From NCBI RefSeq assembly GCF_025950095.1, contig NZ_JAPDDR010000012.1, positions 62,001 through 126,000 of the forward strand: a stretch of DNA of 64,000 nucleotides, read 5' to 3'. This DNA comes from Luteolibacter rhizosphaerae. GTDB taxonomy: Bacteria; Verrucomicrobiota; Verrucomicrobiia; Verrucomicrobiales; Akkermansiaceae. Below are positions 1 through 8,853 of the stretch, piece after piece (positions within the stretch are counted from its first letter, which is position 1; each line of letters opens with the position of its first letter). The notes under the pieces were generated by a model that saw only the letters and a program-made list of their open reading frames with translations, did no database searches and was not told the origin of the DNA. Both the position numbers and the translations under genes were made by a program.

Positions 1-2394
1 GGTGCCCTGTTCGGCTCGGGAGCGATCTCCGCCGCACCGGTCGTGCAGGCGAATATCAGCAGCCGTTTCCTCATCACCGGCGAGCAGGCCACCTTCGAGG
101 TGGTGGTGCCGGGTGAGGAATTCGACGGCAGCACCGTGCCGCCGATTCCGGAGGTGAAGGATCTGACCATCCGCCCGCTTGGCATCGGGCCGCGGCCTCG
201 CTCCGGGCCGGGCCGCAGGATCGAGTATTTTTTCAACTACTCGGTGGTGGGCTACACCCCGGGGACTTTTACAATTCCCGCTCTGGAGTTGAGCTTCGGG
301 GGCGAAACCCGCCAGACTGCTCCGATCGAGATCCGGATCATCGAGGAAACCGACCTCAAGTGGGCAAGCGCGGTCGTCGACGGCCGTGAGATCCGCTACT
401 CCGCCGCTTTCCATGCCATCAAGGGCACTCCCTATGTCGGGGAAAAGCAACCGGTCGAGATCAAGCTCTACTTTCCCGCCGAGCAACCGGTGGAAGACTG
501 GGGGATCCCGGACTTCGAGCGGGACGGTCTCTCGGCATGGCGCTTCCAGCCGCAGCAGCAAGTGCGGATGAGCCGCCGGGCCACGATCCTGCGCCGGAAT
601 TTCCACGCCATCAGCTATCCGAGCACCATGTCCACCAACCGTGTGGGCGAATCGACGCTCGGACCCGCTTCCATCCGGGTGATCACCTTGATTCCCTCGC
701 TCGAGCATTTCAGCCAAGCCTACAACCAGGCGGTAAACATCGAGGTTCCCGCCATCAAGCTGGACTCGAAGGCGCTTCCGCCCGGCGCGCCCGAGGGATT
801 CGACAATGCCATCGGCCAGTTCGCTTTCGACATCACGACGCGTGAAACCGAGGTGCGCGAAGGCGACCCGGTGACGCTCAACATGATGGTGAGCGGCACC
901 GGAAATCTCGATGCGCTGCAGCCGCCGAAGCCAATCGACCAAGACGGCTGGAAACTCTACGATGCCTCCGCGGCGGAGCGGGGCGAAGAGCGCCGGGAGA
1001 TGTGGGGCGAAGTGCATTTCCGCCAGTTCATGCGCCCGCTGCGGCTGCAGACCTCGATCCCGCCTTTCCGCTTCGTCTACTTCGATCCGGTAGCGGCGAA
1101 GTATGAGACGATCCTCTCGGACGCCATTCCCCTCAGCGTGCTCCCCTCCACGGCGGCAGCCCTGCCGGGCGCAGCGGTCCCCATGGCCCTGCCGATGCCC
1201 TTGGAGGAGATGACCGATATCCTGGGGATCATCAAAGGCCCGGCCAAGCTGCTGCCGAAGCAATTCCCGCTTCCGGGCTGGCTCTGGCAGATCATCCCCG
1301 CGCTGGTAGTGGCCGGTCTTCTCGCCCGCATCGTGGCGATCAAGATCTCACCCCGCCTCCACAAGGACCCGGACGTGGTGGCAAGGGAGAAGGAATGGCG
1401 CGAGGTCGAACACTCGCCCGAGACCGCCGGCGACTTTTACCGGAAGCTCGGTCATTTCATCGAGCGTTGGCTCGGCAATAGTGAAGATCCGGTCGTGGTG
1501 GAGACATTGGCAAAGCGGGACGAGATCTGCTTCCGTCAGGACGTGTCCCAGACCAAGGTCGATCGATCCGAACGCCAACGCCTGCTCCGCCAAGTCCGCA
1601 AGCTCGCCTTGCCGCTGGTGTTGTTCTTCTTCGCCCTGTCCTCACAGTCCGGTTTCTCGCAGGAAGGCCCCGAAAAACTCTTCGATGAGGGCCGCTTCGA
1701 GGAGGCCGGGAAGGCATGGCTTGATAGCGGCCCCTACGAGCAATTGCCCGCGGATACGCTGTTCAACATCGGTAACGCCGCCTACCGTCTCGGGTCCGCC
1801 GGTGAGGCCGCGCTCTATTACCGCCGCGCGCTCGAGCGCGACAGTGGCCACGCGGAAGCCCGCCAGAACCTCCGCTTCCTCGAGCGCAAGTTCGGCTCCA
1901 TCACGATCACGCGTCCGGACTACCAGCACCAGCTTGCAAGGGTCTCCGCATCCTTCTGGAAGGGCTTGGTATGGGCCTCGGTCTGGATGGTGGTGATTGG
2001 CGCGCTTATCTTCCCCGCCACGCGCCCCGGCGCAGGTATCCGGATGGTCTCGATCATCGCCTTCGTCACCGCTCCTTTGATCGCAGCCGGAGGCATCTCG
2101 GCATGGCGGCTGTATCCCGATGACGCCCGCTTCGCTCCCGCCCGGGAACAGGTGGTAGTCGTGGCGGACAATGCCGCGGTACGCACCGATGCCGCCCGTA
2201 CGGCGCCCAAGGTGATCGACGCGCCGGCCGGTTCCCTCTGCCGCAAGCTCAACCAATCCGGCGAGTGGGCCTACGTGGCTTTCACCAACGACAGCCGCGG
2301 CTGGATCCTGCTTTCCGACATTGAACTGCTGGATACCGACAAGCCGACCGCGCCGAAGCTCCGCCCCGCCAAGGGCAACGAGAGCAATGCCTGA
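1..2394 (+). CDS. Fused BatD/BatE aerotolerance protein, 5' end off the window
   Basis: The frame is open from base 1 and begins inside a signal-peptide-like stretch (GALFGSGAISAA), so the true start lies upstream and the GTG at 43 is not it. About the first 400 residues look like BatD, a beta-rich periplasmic protein, closed by a membrane segment near nt 1270-1345. A cytoplasmic linker follows, then a second signal-like hydrophobic stretch (KLALPLVLFFFALSSQSG, nt about 1599-1650). After it come TPR motifs (nt 1665-1890), two membrane helices (nt 1950-2110) and an SH3-like end (nt 2150-2330), which is the architecture of BatE. In Bacteroidetes batD and batE are separate genes of the bat operon (BatA/B are von Willebrand proteins). 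Here one frame carries both. The role in envelope or oxidative stress is inferred from the family. Confidence 0.85.
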   Translation, partial: GALFGSGAISAAPVVQANISSRFLITGEQATFEVVVPGEEFDGSTVPPIPEVKDLTIRPLGIGPRPRSGPGRRIEYFFNYSVVGYTPGTFTIPALELSFGGETRQTAPIEIRIIEETDLKWASAVVDGREIRYSAAFHAIKGTPYVGEKQPVEIKLYFPAEQPVEDWGIPDFERDGLSAWRFQPQQQVRMSRRATILRRNFHAISYPSTMSTNRVGESTLGPASIRVITLIPSLEHFSQAYNQAVNIEVPAIKLDSKALPPGAPEGFDNAIGQFAFDITTRETEVREGDPVTLNMMVSGTGNLDALQPPKPIDQDGWKLYDASAAERGEERREMWGEVHFRQFMRPLRLQTSIPPFRFVYFDPVAAKYETILSDAIPLSVLPSTAAALPGAAVPMALPMPLEEMTDILGIIKGPAKLLPKQFPLPGWLWQIIPALVVAGLLARIVAIKISPRLHKDPDVVAREKEWREVEHSPETAGDFYRKLGHFIERWLGNSEDPVVVETLAKRDEICFRQDVSQTKVDRSERQRLLRQVRKLALPLVLFFFALSSQSGFSQEGPEKLFDEGRFEEAGKAWLDSGPYEQLPADTLFNIGNAAYRLGSAGEAALYYRRALERDSGHAEARQNLRFLERKFGSITITRPDYQHQLARVSASFWKGLVWASVWMVVIGALIFPATRPGAGIRMVSIIAFVTAPLIAAGGISAWRLYPDDARFAPAREQVVVVADNAAVRTDAARTAPKVIDAPAGSLCRKLNQSGEWAYVAFTNDSRGWILLSDIELLDTDKPTAPKLRPAKGNESNA

Positions 2395-2424
2395 TCTCCC
2401 CTTCCCAACCCACGAAACCAAACC

Positions 2425-3072
2425 ATGAAACGTCGTTTAATCCTCGCCTTTGCCCTGCTTGGCTCCCTTGCCTTTGCCCAAGAGGAGAAGAAGGAAGCGG
2501 AACCCGCCAAGCCTGCCGCTGCCGCGGAGCGTGTGAAATTCAGCACCAGCAAGGGTGACATCGTGATCGAACTGGATCGCGCCAAGGCTCCGGTCACGGT
2601 GGAGAACTTCCTCTCCTACGTGAAGAAGAAGCACTACGACGGCACCGTCTTCCACCGGGTGATCGGCACCTTCATGATCCAAGGCGGCGGCTTCGCCCAG
2701 AAGGATGGCTCATTGATCGAAAAAGAGACCGGCAAAGGCATCAAGAACGAGGCCTCGAATGGATTGAAGAACGATCGGGGCACCATCGCCATGGCCCGCA
2801 CCGGCGACCCGAACTCCGCCACCGCTCAGTTCTTCATCAACGTGGTGGATAATGCGATGCTCAATGCCCCGAGCCCGGACGGACACGGTTACGCCGTTTT
2901 CGGCAAGGTGGTGGAAGGTCTCGAAGTCGTCGACCAAATCAAGGCCGTGCAGACCGGCACCAAGAAGGTCACCGCCCGTGGCCCCGGCGGCGCGACGCAA
3001 GAAGCTCCTTTCAGCGACGTTCCGACCGAGGATGTGGTGATCAAAACCGCCACCGTGGTCGAAGCGAAGTAA
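2425..3072 (+). CDS. Periplasmic cyclophilin-type peptidyl-prolyl cis-trans isomerase
   Basis: This 215-residue protein has a clear signal peptide ([19 protein letters not shown]) and a charged, Ala/Pro-rich linker, followed by a cyclophilin domain from about residue 36. The catalytic signature F76-H77-R78 followed by the QGGGF strand is visible, as are the later [17 protein letters not shown] and [11 protein letters not shown] segments. Cyclophilins catalyse isomerisation of Xaa-Pro bonds, and the signal peptide places this one outside the cytoplasm, where it would assist folding of exported proteins. It starts 30 nt after the Bat fusion gene and may be co-transcribed with it. A strong hairpin terminator follows directly. 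It resembles PpiA/PpiB-type enzymes, but no specific symbol can be fixed. Confidence 0.93.
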   Translation: MKRRLILAFALLGSLAFAQEEKKEAEPAKPAAAAERVKFSTSKGDIVIELDRAKAPVTVENFLSYVKKKHYDGTVFHRVIGTFMIQGGGFAQKDGSLIEKETGKGIKNEASNGLKNDRGTIAMARTGDPNSATAQFFINVVDNAMLNAPSPDGHGYAVFGKVVEGLEVVDQIKAVQTGTKKVTARGPGGATQEAPFSDVPTEDVVIKTATVVEAK

Positions 3073-3085
3073 AGCTTTCATCTCC

Positions 3086-3116
3086 AAGGCGCGGCCCGCA
3101 GGGGTCGCGCCTTTTT
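3086..3116 (+). terminator. Rho-independent terminator after the cyclophilin gene
   Basis: A 10-bp stem pairs 3088-3097 with 3102-3111 (one G-U pair) around a GCAG loop, and the right arm runs straight into TTTTT. It lies 13 nt after the cyclophilin stop codon and separates the Bat/cyclophilin unit from plsY. Confidence 0.9.
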
Positions 3117-3195
3117 CATTTAGCAGTCGGCGAATATAGCCAGACCCGCCTCTGGGGGTGACATTCGCCCCCGATTCCTCTACTCAAGCGCGCAC

Positions 3196-3906
3196 ATGCA
3201 GCTCTGGCTCTGCCCGCTCCTCGCTTTCCTGCTCGGGTCCATCCCGTTCGGGCTCTTTATCGCCCGCATGAAGGGCATCGACATCCGCCAGCATGGCTCC
3301 GGCAACATCGGCGCCACCAACGTGTTACGGGTGGTCGGCAAGAAGCACGGCATCATTTGCCTGATCCTCGATGCCCTCAAGGGCTTCATCCCCACCCTGC
3401 TGGCCATTACCCTGATCCGCTTCGAGGGGCAGAACACCGGTTTCACCTTCCACGGGCTGCTCGAGCAAGGCTTCGTGTTCCCCGCGGCGGAGCAGTGGAA
3501 GGCTCAGACGCTCCATGTCGCCACCGGCCTCTGCTCGATCCTCGGTCACAACTACTCGCCGTGGGTCGGCTTCAAGGGGGGGAAAGGGATCGCTACTTCC
3601 GCCGGTGTTCTCATTGCTCTCGCGCCTCTGGTCGTGCCCGTGCTGATCGTCGCTTGGCTGCTGATCTTCCTGATCAGCCGTTACGTTTCGGTCGCATCGA
3701 TCGGTGCGGCCGCCTTGCTTCCCTTCGTGGTGATCTACGGCTCCTGGCGCCACGGCAAGCTGGCTAGCGGCGAGTGGAACAAGCCGCTCTTCATTTTCTC
3801 GGTGGTCATCGCCATCCTCGCGATCTGGAAACATCGAACAAACATCAAGCGGCTGATGGCCGGGACCGAGTCCCGCTTCGAGCGAAAGAAGAAGGCCGTT
3901 TCCTGA
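3196..3906 (+). CDS. plsY: Glycerol-3-phosphate acyltransferase PlsY
   Basis: PlsY is an integral inner-membrane enzyme that transfers an acyl group from acyl phosphate to the sn-1 position of glycerol 3-phosphate, giving lysophosphatidate, the first step of phospholipid synthesis. The protein has 236 residues, slightly longer than usual, and several membrane helices. The three family motifs are present: GSGNIGATN at 34-42 followed by VLR, the glycine-rich phosphate loop GHNYSPW-VGFKGGKGIATSAG near nt 3545-3606, and the third motif near YVSVASIG. It is followed 22 nt later by gpsA, which makes its substrate glycerol 3-phosphate, so the pair forms a logical operon. Confidence 0.96.
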   Translation: MQLWLCPLLAFLLGSIPFGLFIARMKGIDIRQHGSGNIGATNVLRVVGKKHGIICLILDALKGFIPTLLAITLIRFEGQNTGFTFHGLLEQGFVFPAAEQWKAQTLHVATGLCSILGHNYSPWVGFKGGKGIATSAGVLIALAPLVVPVLIVAWLLIFLISRYVSVASIGAAALLPFVVIYGSWRHGKLASGEWNKPLFIFSVVIAILAIWKHRTNIKRLMAGTESRFERKKKAVS

Positions 3907-3928
3907 GCTCCCTCTCTCCTTTTCACAG

Positions 3929-4939
3929 ATGCCTGACCGCCCGCTTTCTTCCGCCGCCATCCTCGGCACCGGCTCCTTCGGCACCGCCCTCGCCCGCCTG
4001 CTGGCACCGAGACTCAATGAGGTTGTCATGATCGGCCGCGATCCGGCGGTGGCGGAGAGCATCAATGCCACCCGCCACAACTCCCGCTACCTCGCTGGAG
4101 TCGAACTCCCGGAGAACATCAGCGCCTCCACATCACTTGCGGAAGCAGCCAGGCATCCGCTGGTACTCTTCTGTGTTCCCACCGCGGCCACCCGCGACAG
4201 CGCCGGGGCCCTTGCCGCGTCTTCCCTTCCGGTGGACAGCGTCGTGCTCTCCTGTGCGAAGGGCATCGAGCGCAATACCGGCGAGCGGATGAGCGAGATT
4301 TTGCGCGAGAAGCTTCCCGCCAATCCGGTCGCGGTCCTCTCCGGCCCCAATCACGCAGAGGAGATCGCGGCCTGTCTCGCGACCTGCGCGGTGATCGGCA
4401 CGGAGGACGACCTCCTCGCCAAGCGTCTTCAAGAGCTCTTCACCACGCCGTACTTCCGCAGCTACACCAGCGACGATGTCGCCGGGATCGAATACGGCGG
4501 TGCGATCAAGAATGTCTACGCCATCGCTGCCGGCATCGCGGCAGGGCTAAGGCTTGGCGACAACGCTATTGCCGCTCTCGTGACCCGCGCTCTTGCAGAG
4601 ATGACGCGCCTCGGCACGGTTCTCGGTGGCCGGGTCGAAACGTTTGCTGGCCTTTCCGGCGTGGGTGATCTCATCGCGACCTGCTTCTCGAAGCACTCCC
4701 GCAACAACCGCGTGGGCCTCGCACTGGGCCAAGGTAAGACCTTGGAAGAGGCAACCTCCTCGCTTGGCATGGTCGCGGAGGGCGTCCCGAACACTCTCTC
4801 GATCCACGAGACCGCGCAGCGCGCGGGGGTTCGGACCCCGATCATCGATGCGGTCCACGCCATACTCTATCGCGATATGCCCGCGGCCCGTGCCTTGCAC
4901 GAACTTCTGAACCGAGACCCCCGACCGGAAAACGACTGA
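3929..4939 (+). CDS. gpsA: NAD(P)-dependent glycerol-3-phosphate dehydrogenase
   Basis: GpsA reduces dihydroxyacetone phosphate to sn-glycerol 3-phosphate for phospholipid synthesis. The 336-residue protein has an N-terminal Rossmann fold with GTGSFG at residues 13-18, the conserved LSGPNHAEEIA segment, the catalytic-lysine motif GGAIKNVYAI and the C-terminal GLSGVGDLIATCFSKHSRNNRVG signature. Length and motif order are normal for the family. It lies just after plsY, which uses its product, and 3 nt before the DedA gene, so the three are probably one transcript. The ATG at 3929 is the only start that keeps the whole Rossmann motif at the usual distance. Confidence 0.97.
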   Translation: MPDRPLSSAAILGTGSFGTALARLLAPRLNEVVMIGRDPAVAESINATRHNSRYLAGVELPENISASTSLAEAARHPLVLFCVPTAATRDSAGALAASSLPVDSVVLSCAKGIERNTGERMSEILREKLPANPVAVLSGPNHAEEIAACLATCAVIGTEDDLLAKRLQELFTTPYFRSYTSDDVAGIEYGGAIKNVYAIAAGIAAGLRLGDNAIAALVTRALAEMTRLGTVLGGRVETFAGLSGVGDLIATCFSKHSRNNRVGLALGQGKTLEEATSSLGMVAEGVPNTLSIHETAQRAGVRTPIIDAVHAILYRDMPAARALHELLNRDPRPEND

Positions 4940-4942
4940 ACG

Positions 4943-5596
4943 ATGAAGGAAGCGATCGATTTCATCCTGAACATTCAGGAGCACCTCATGACCTTCACCC
5001 AAGCCCACGGGCCTTGGGTCTATGGCCTTCTGTTCCTGATCATTTTCTGCGAAACCGGACTCGTCGTCACCCCCTTCCTGCCCGGGGACTCGCTGCTGTT
5101 TGCAGTCGGTGCCATCGCCGCGGACCCGAAGTCGGGCCTCAATGTCTGGATCGCGGCCGCAGTCATCTTGGTTTCCGCCATTCTCGGCGATACCGTGAAC
5201 TACTGGATCGGTCGTAAATTCGGGGCATGGACGATGCGCACATTCCCGAAGATCGTGAAGCCCGAGCACATCGCGAAGACCAACGAGTTCTTCGTCCGCT
5301 ACGGAGGCAAGACGATCATCCTTGCGCGCTTCGTCCCCATCGTCCGCACTTTCGCTCCCTTCGTCGCCGGTTCCGGCGAAATGAACTACGGCCGCTTCAT
5401 GTACTTCAACGTGATCGGTGCCATTCTCTGGGTTGTTCTCATCCTTCCCGCAGGCTGGTTCTTCGGGAACATGGAGATCGTGAAGAAGAACTTCGAACTC
5501 GTGGTGCTCGGCATCATCGGCATCTCGGTCCTCCCCATGGTCATCGAGATCCTGAAGGCGAAGTTCAAAAAGCCCGATGCCATCGAAGCGGAATAA
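4943..5596 (+). CDS. DedA/SNARE-associated family membrane protein
   Basis: This 217-residue polytopic protein carries the DedA-family signatures: an FLPGDSLLFAVG re-entrant segment near residues 50-61, and the amphipathic ARFVPIVRTFAPFVAGSGEM segment with its conserved arginines, followed by YGRFMYFNVIGAILWV. DedA proteins are needed for membrane homeostasis, and several members have been linked to recycling of undecaprenyl phosphate or phospholipid flipping. The substrate of this one is not known. It begins 3 nt after gpsA and so joins a phospholipid-synthesis operon, which fits a lipid-handling role. It converges with the minus-strand gene ending at 5606, and no terminator hairpin is visible in the 9-nt gap. 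Confidence 0.92.
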   Translation: MKEAIDFILNIQEHLMTFTQAHGPWVYGLLFLIIFCETGLVVTPFLPGDSLLFAVGAIAADPKSGLNVWIAAAVILVSAILGDTVNYWIGRKFGAWTMRTFPKIVKPEHIAKTNEFFVRYGGKTIILARFVPIVRTFAPFVAGSGEMNYGRFMYFNVIGAILWVVLILPAGWFFGNMEIVKKNFELVVLGIIGISVLPMVIEILKAKFKKPDAIEAE

Positions 5597-5605
5597 ACTT
5601 CTCCT

Positions 5606-7144
5606 TCAAGGTCCCACCAGCACCCGGTAGAATTGCCGCCCCTCCGGCAGGTCCAGTGCACCCGCATGCACCACGCTCTGCGGCACATTGCCGGTTGGTG
5701 TCTGATCCCAGAAGGTTTGCCACGTGCTCATGTTGGAAGACCGCTGCACACGGCAGCGTTCCCCCGCGATCCCGTTGAACTCGATGACCTGATCGCGGCC
5801 GGAAGTTCTCAGTTGGATTGGCAAGGTTACATCCACCACCACGGCGTCGTTGGCCGGGGTGTGGATCGCATTGCTCGCGGAGAGCATCAGCGTGTAGCGC
5901 CCCGGCACCGCGAAACTCGCCGTGGTTGCCGCTTGGGAACTACTCGTGAATGAAGCCGGGCCGGGCCCCGAGTAGCTCCTCCACAAGACCACTGGCGATC
6001 CGCCTCCCGACACGATTCCATTCAGGGCCAAGCTGCTCCCGACCGTCACACTCCGATCCGGCCCTGCATCCACCAGCGGCGCACCCGGCGAGCGCGGCCC
6101 GCCAGTCGCTCCTGTCGTTTCGATCACCTCGAAACTCGAGATCGCTATGCTGCGCAGACGATCGAAGCAACCGTCCGGATAGCGGTCGTCCGGCGTGATC
6201 GAAATGGAGAAGAAGTTCCCGTTGTCCGCCACGAAGGCATCATATTTCTTCAAGCCGAGTGCGACGGCCTTCTCTTGGATCGTCCAGTTCGAGGGGATCA
6301 CGAAAGATGACTTCAGCCTCACCCGTTGGCCCATGGCCGGCACATCGGGGTCAAGGGTGTCCGGCACCGAGGCATGGTGCGTCGCAGGATAGATGTATTC
6401 CCGGCGACTCCGCTTCACCACGATCCGCATCGCATGCTCGACCATCCCGCGCTGGACCTCGTCGTAGCGCACCAGTGCCGGAAACATCGGGAGTCCGGCG
6501 GCATCGCCAGAGGTCCAACCGGCGGGCCGGAGACTATTATTGAGCAGGGAGAACTTCGCGCCGTTAGCCGCCCGCCAGCTCTGCCCGACTCGGCGTGTGT
6601 TCCAAGTCTCCCAGATTTGCCCGGTGCCCGGCATCACGATGATCGTATGGCGGTCCCCGCCCGTTGCCTCCTGCCAAGCCTCCAAAGTCTGCGAGCCGGT
6701 TCCCGTCGGCCAAGTCTCCACCGGCAGGTTTGCCGGAATGGGATAGCTGCCGAGCGGACTGATGCCACCATCGAAGTCCGATTGGCTAGGATACTGGAAG
6801 AATTCAATGGAGCGCCTCGCTTGGTCGTCCGGCACCAAGGCGTAGTTCATCTCTTCGAAAAGAAACAAATTCCCTCGGTTTGATCCCCCCGTGAGCAGAT
6901 CCGAGGTGATTCGAGCGATCATCGCGTCGCTATTCGCCAAGGTTGGACGCCGGGAGATATCCTCGTTCCAAGCACTGTCACGAGGCATGATCTGCATCGC
7001 GGAAACCACTGCATCGGCCTGCGGCGTATTAAAGAGAAGCGGGCTGGCCATCGAGGGTTGCTCCCCGAGAATCCTGCCTTCGTGATTGATCCGCTCTCCA
7101 CGGGCAATCCCGCTGAATATCAGAGCCAAAATAACCCCACGCAT
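5606..7144 (-). CDS. Secreted protein of unknown function with PKD-like domain
   Basis: The start is set at 7144, where a signal peptide (MRGVILALIFSGIARG) begins. An upstream in-frame extension has no secretion signal. The 512-residue product has a roughly 350-residue N-terminal domain with conserved-looking segments (IIVMPGTGQIWETW, LPMFPALVRYDEV, YIYPATHHAS, GQRVRLKSSFVI). I recognise these from uncharacterised exported proteins of soil bacteria, but no function is established. Then come a PKD/Ig-like domain (VDAGPDRSVTVGSSLALNG... YTLMLSASN) and a small C-terminal module of the verrucomicrobial type (CRVQRSSNMSTWQTF...QFYRVL). It diverges from the sialidase-like genes over a 134-nt gap, so shared regulation is possible. 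Confidence 0.75.
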   Translation of the reverse strand: MRGVILALIFSGIARGERINHEGRILGEQPSMASPLLFNTPQADAVVSAMQIMPRDSAWNEDISRRPTLANSDAMIARITSDLLTGGSNRGNLFLFEEMNYALVPDDQARRSIEFFQYPSQSDFDGGISPLGSYPIPANLPVETWPTGTGSQTLEAWQEATGGDRHTIIVMPGTGQIWETWNTRRVGQSWRAANGAKFSLLNNSLRPAGWTSGDAAGLPMFPALVRYDEVQRGMVEHAMRIVVKRSRREYIYPATHHASVPDTLDPDVPAMGQRVRLKSSFVIPSNWTIQEKAVALGLKKYDAFVADNGNFFSISITPDDRYPDGCFDRLRSIAISSFEVIETTGATGGPRSPGAPLVDAGPDRSVTVGSSLALNGIVSGGGSPVVLWRSYSGPGPASFTSSSQAATTASFAVPGRYTLMLSASNAIHTPANDAVVVDVTLPIQLRTSGRDQVIEFNGIAGERCRVQRSSNMSTWQTFWDQTPTGNVPQSVVHAGALDLPEGRQFYRVLVGP

Positions 7145-7278
7145 CCTGACATTTTGCCAGAGCAAAGATGTCCAGGCAACCCGGGAACCGAGGCATGGCG
7201 CCTCCGACTCGGGACCGAGGCGCAATGGATACCTTTCGGAGTTTGACTCCTCCGGACCGGGCCGAAGGATGGAGTAAC

Positions 7279-8853
7279 GTGAAGATTTCGCTCTGGATTA
7301 CTTTGGCCCTGCTCATGTGTCCCTTCGCCATGCGGGCTGAGCCTCCTCCGCCGCCGGGCACGGTAATTCACCATAGCCCGGCCAGCAGCGGGCTCTACAT
7401 CGGTTCGCCATCGCTCTGCGTGATGCCGGATGGGAGCTATCTGGCCAGCCATGACCTCTTCGGCCCGGCGAGCAAGGAGCATGAACTCGCGTGGGGCCGA
7501 CTCTACCGCTCGACGGATCGTGGCAAGAGTTGGTCGCATGTGCGCGACTTCGAGGGTTTCTTCTGGCAAGGGCTCTTCGTTCACCGCGGTGCCGCTTATG
7601 CGCTCGGAACGGACAAGCATCACGGCCGGGTGGTGATCCGGCGCTCAAGCGATGGAATGAAGTGGAGCGAGCCGGTGGTTCTGACCGAAGGCGAATGGCA
7701 TACCGCTCCGATGCCGGTGATCGAGCACGGCGGACGAATCTGGCGCGCGATCGAAGATGCGATGGGTGGCGACAAATGGGGGGAACGCTACCGGGCACGC
7801 ATGACGTCAGCCGCCGCGGATTCGGATCTGATGAAACCGGAAAGCTGGAGCTTCACCAATCCCCTGCCCCGCGATGCAGCGTGGCTGGGCGGGAACTTCC
7901 GCGCTTGGCTGGAGGGGAATGCGGTGATGGCGCCAGACGGCAGCATGGTGAACGTGCTGCGGGTGGATAATCCTCAGGTCCCGGAAAAGGCGGCGATCGT
8001 CCGCATTTCGGGGGATGGCGGCAGCGCGAGCTTCGATCCTGCGAGAGGCTTCATCGACTTCGACGGTGGCGCGAAGAAATTCACGATCCGCCGGGATCCG
8101 CTCACCGAGGATTACTGGGCGCTGGCGACGATCATTCCGGAGCGCCATGCAGATCCTGCCTTGGGACGGCCCAGCGCCGTAAGGAACACGCTGGCGCTGG
8201 TGCGGAGCAAGGACCTGCAAAAGTGGGAAACGTGCTCCATCCTGCTCTATCATCCCGATGTCTCTCGGCACGGCTTCCAGTACGTCGATTGGCAATTCGA
8301 TGGAGAGGACCTTATCGCCGCGTGCCGGACCGCTTGGGACGATGCGGAAGGAGGAGCGCGCAACAACCACGATGCGAACTTCATCACCTTTCACCGCTGG
8401 GAAAACTTCCGCCTGCTCTCGCGCAAGGATGATGTCCCGATGCCGGAGCCCGAAATGGTGAAGCACGAGAACGGCGAGCTGATCGTAAGAGGCAGCGAAT
8501 TCGAGATCGGCACGCTGGCTAATGGCGAGAAGGCCTTCTCCAACCGACCCTACGTCTGGCACGAAGTCCCGGGATCCGTAGGTGGCAGGCCCTTCACCCG
8601 GCTGGGAGGCGGGAACCGTGCGCTGCTGGAGGTCACGGCGAAGAAGGAGCTCCAGCTCCAGATCGCCACGGCGGGAGCCCTGCCGGGAATCGAAACGGGT
8701 GGATGGCAGGCATCCGCAGATAGTTTTCACTACAACGATCGTAGCAAGACCCGCCTCCAGATCTTCACACGCGAGATCAAAACCGGCGAGACCATCCGGC
8801 TACCGAAAGGCAACTGGACCGGCAGCCTGCTCATCCTACCTGCTGCACCATGA
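7279..8853 (+). CDS. Secreted sialidase-fold (BNR repeat) protein
   Basis: The start is the GTG at 7279, preceded by GGAG at 7271-7274. It opens a signal peptide (VKISLWITLALLMCPFAMRA), whereas the upstream ATG at 7168 adds 37 unlikely residues. The 524-residue product has Asp-box-type repeats (for example STDRGKSWSHV and RRSSDGMKWSEPV) and recurring WxxGxFRAW-like blades, as in six-bladed sialidase propellers. Such proteins cleave terminal sialic-acid-like residues, but many members of the fold act on other glycans or are lyases, so the substrate is open. Its last four bases (ATGA) overlap the start of a second sialidase-fold gene, showing translational coupling. Confidence 0.85.
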   Translation: MKISLWITLALLMCPFAMRAEPPPPPGTVIHHSPASSGLYIGSPSLCVMPDGSYLASHDLFGPASKEHELAWGRLYRSTDRGKSWSHVRDFEGFFWQGLFVHRGAAYALGTDKHHGRVVIRRSSDGMKWSEPVVLTEGEWHTAPMPVIEHGGRIWRAIEDAMGGDKWGERYRARMTSAAADSDLMKPESWSFTNPLPRDAAWLGGNFRAWLEGNAVMAPDGSMVNVLRVDNPQVPEKAAIVRISGDGGSASFDPARGFIDFDGGAKKFTIRRDPLTEDYWALATIIPERHADPALGRPSAVRNTLALVRSKDLQKWETCSILLYHPDVSRHGFQYVDWQFDGEDLIAACRTAWDDAEGGARNNHDANFITFHRWENFRLLSRKDDVPMPEPEMVKHENGELIVRGSEFEIGTLANGEKAFSNRPYVWHEVPGSVGGRPFTRLGGGNRALLEVTAKKELQLQIATAGALPGIETGGWQASADSFHYNDRSKTRLQIFTREIKTGETIRLPKGNWTGSLLILPAAP

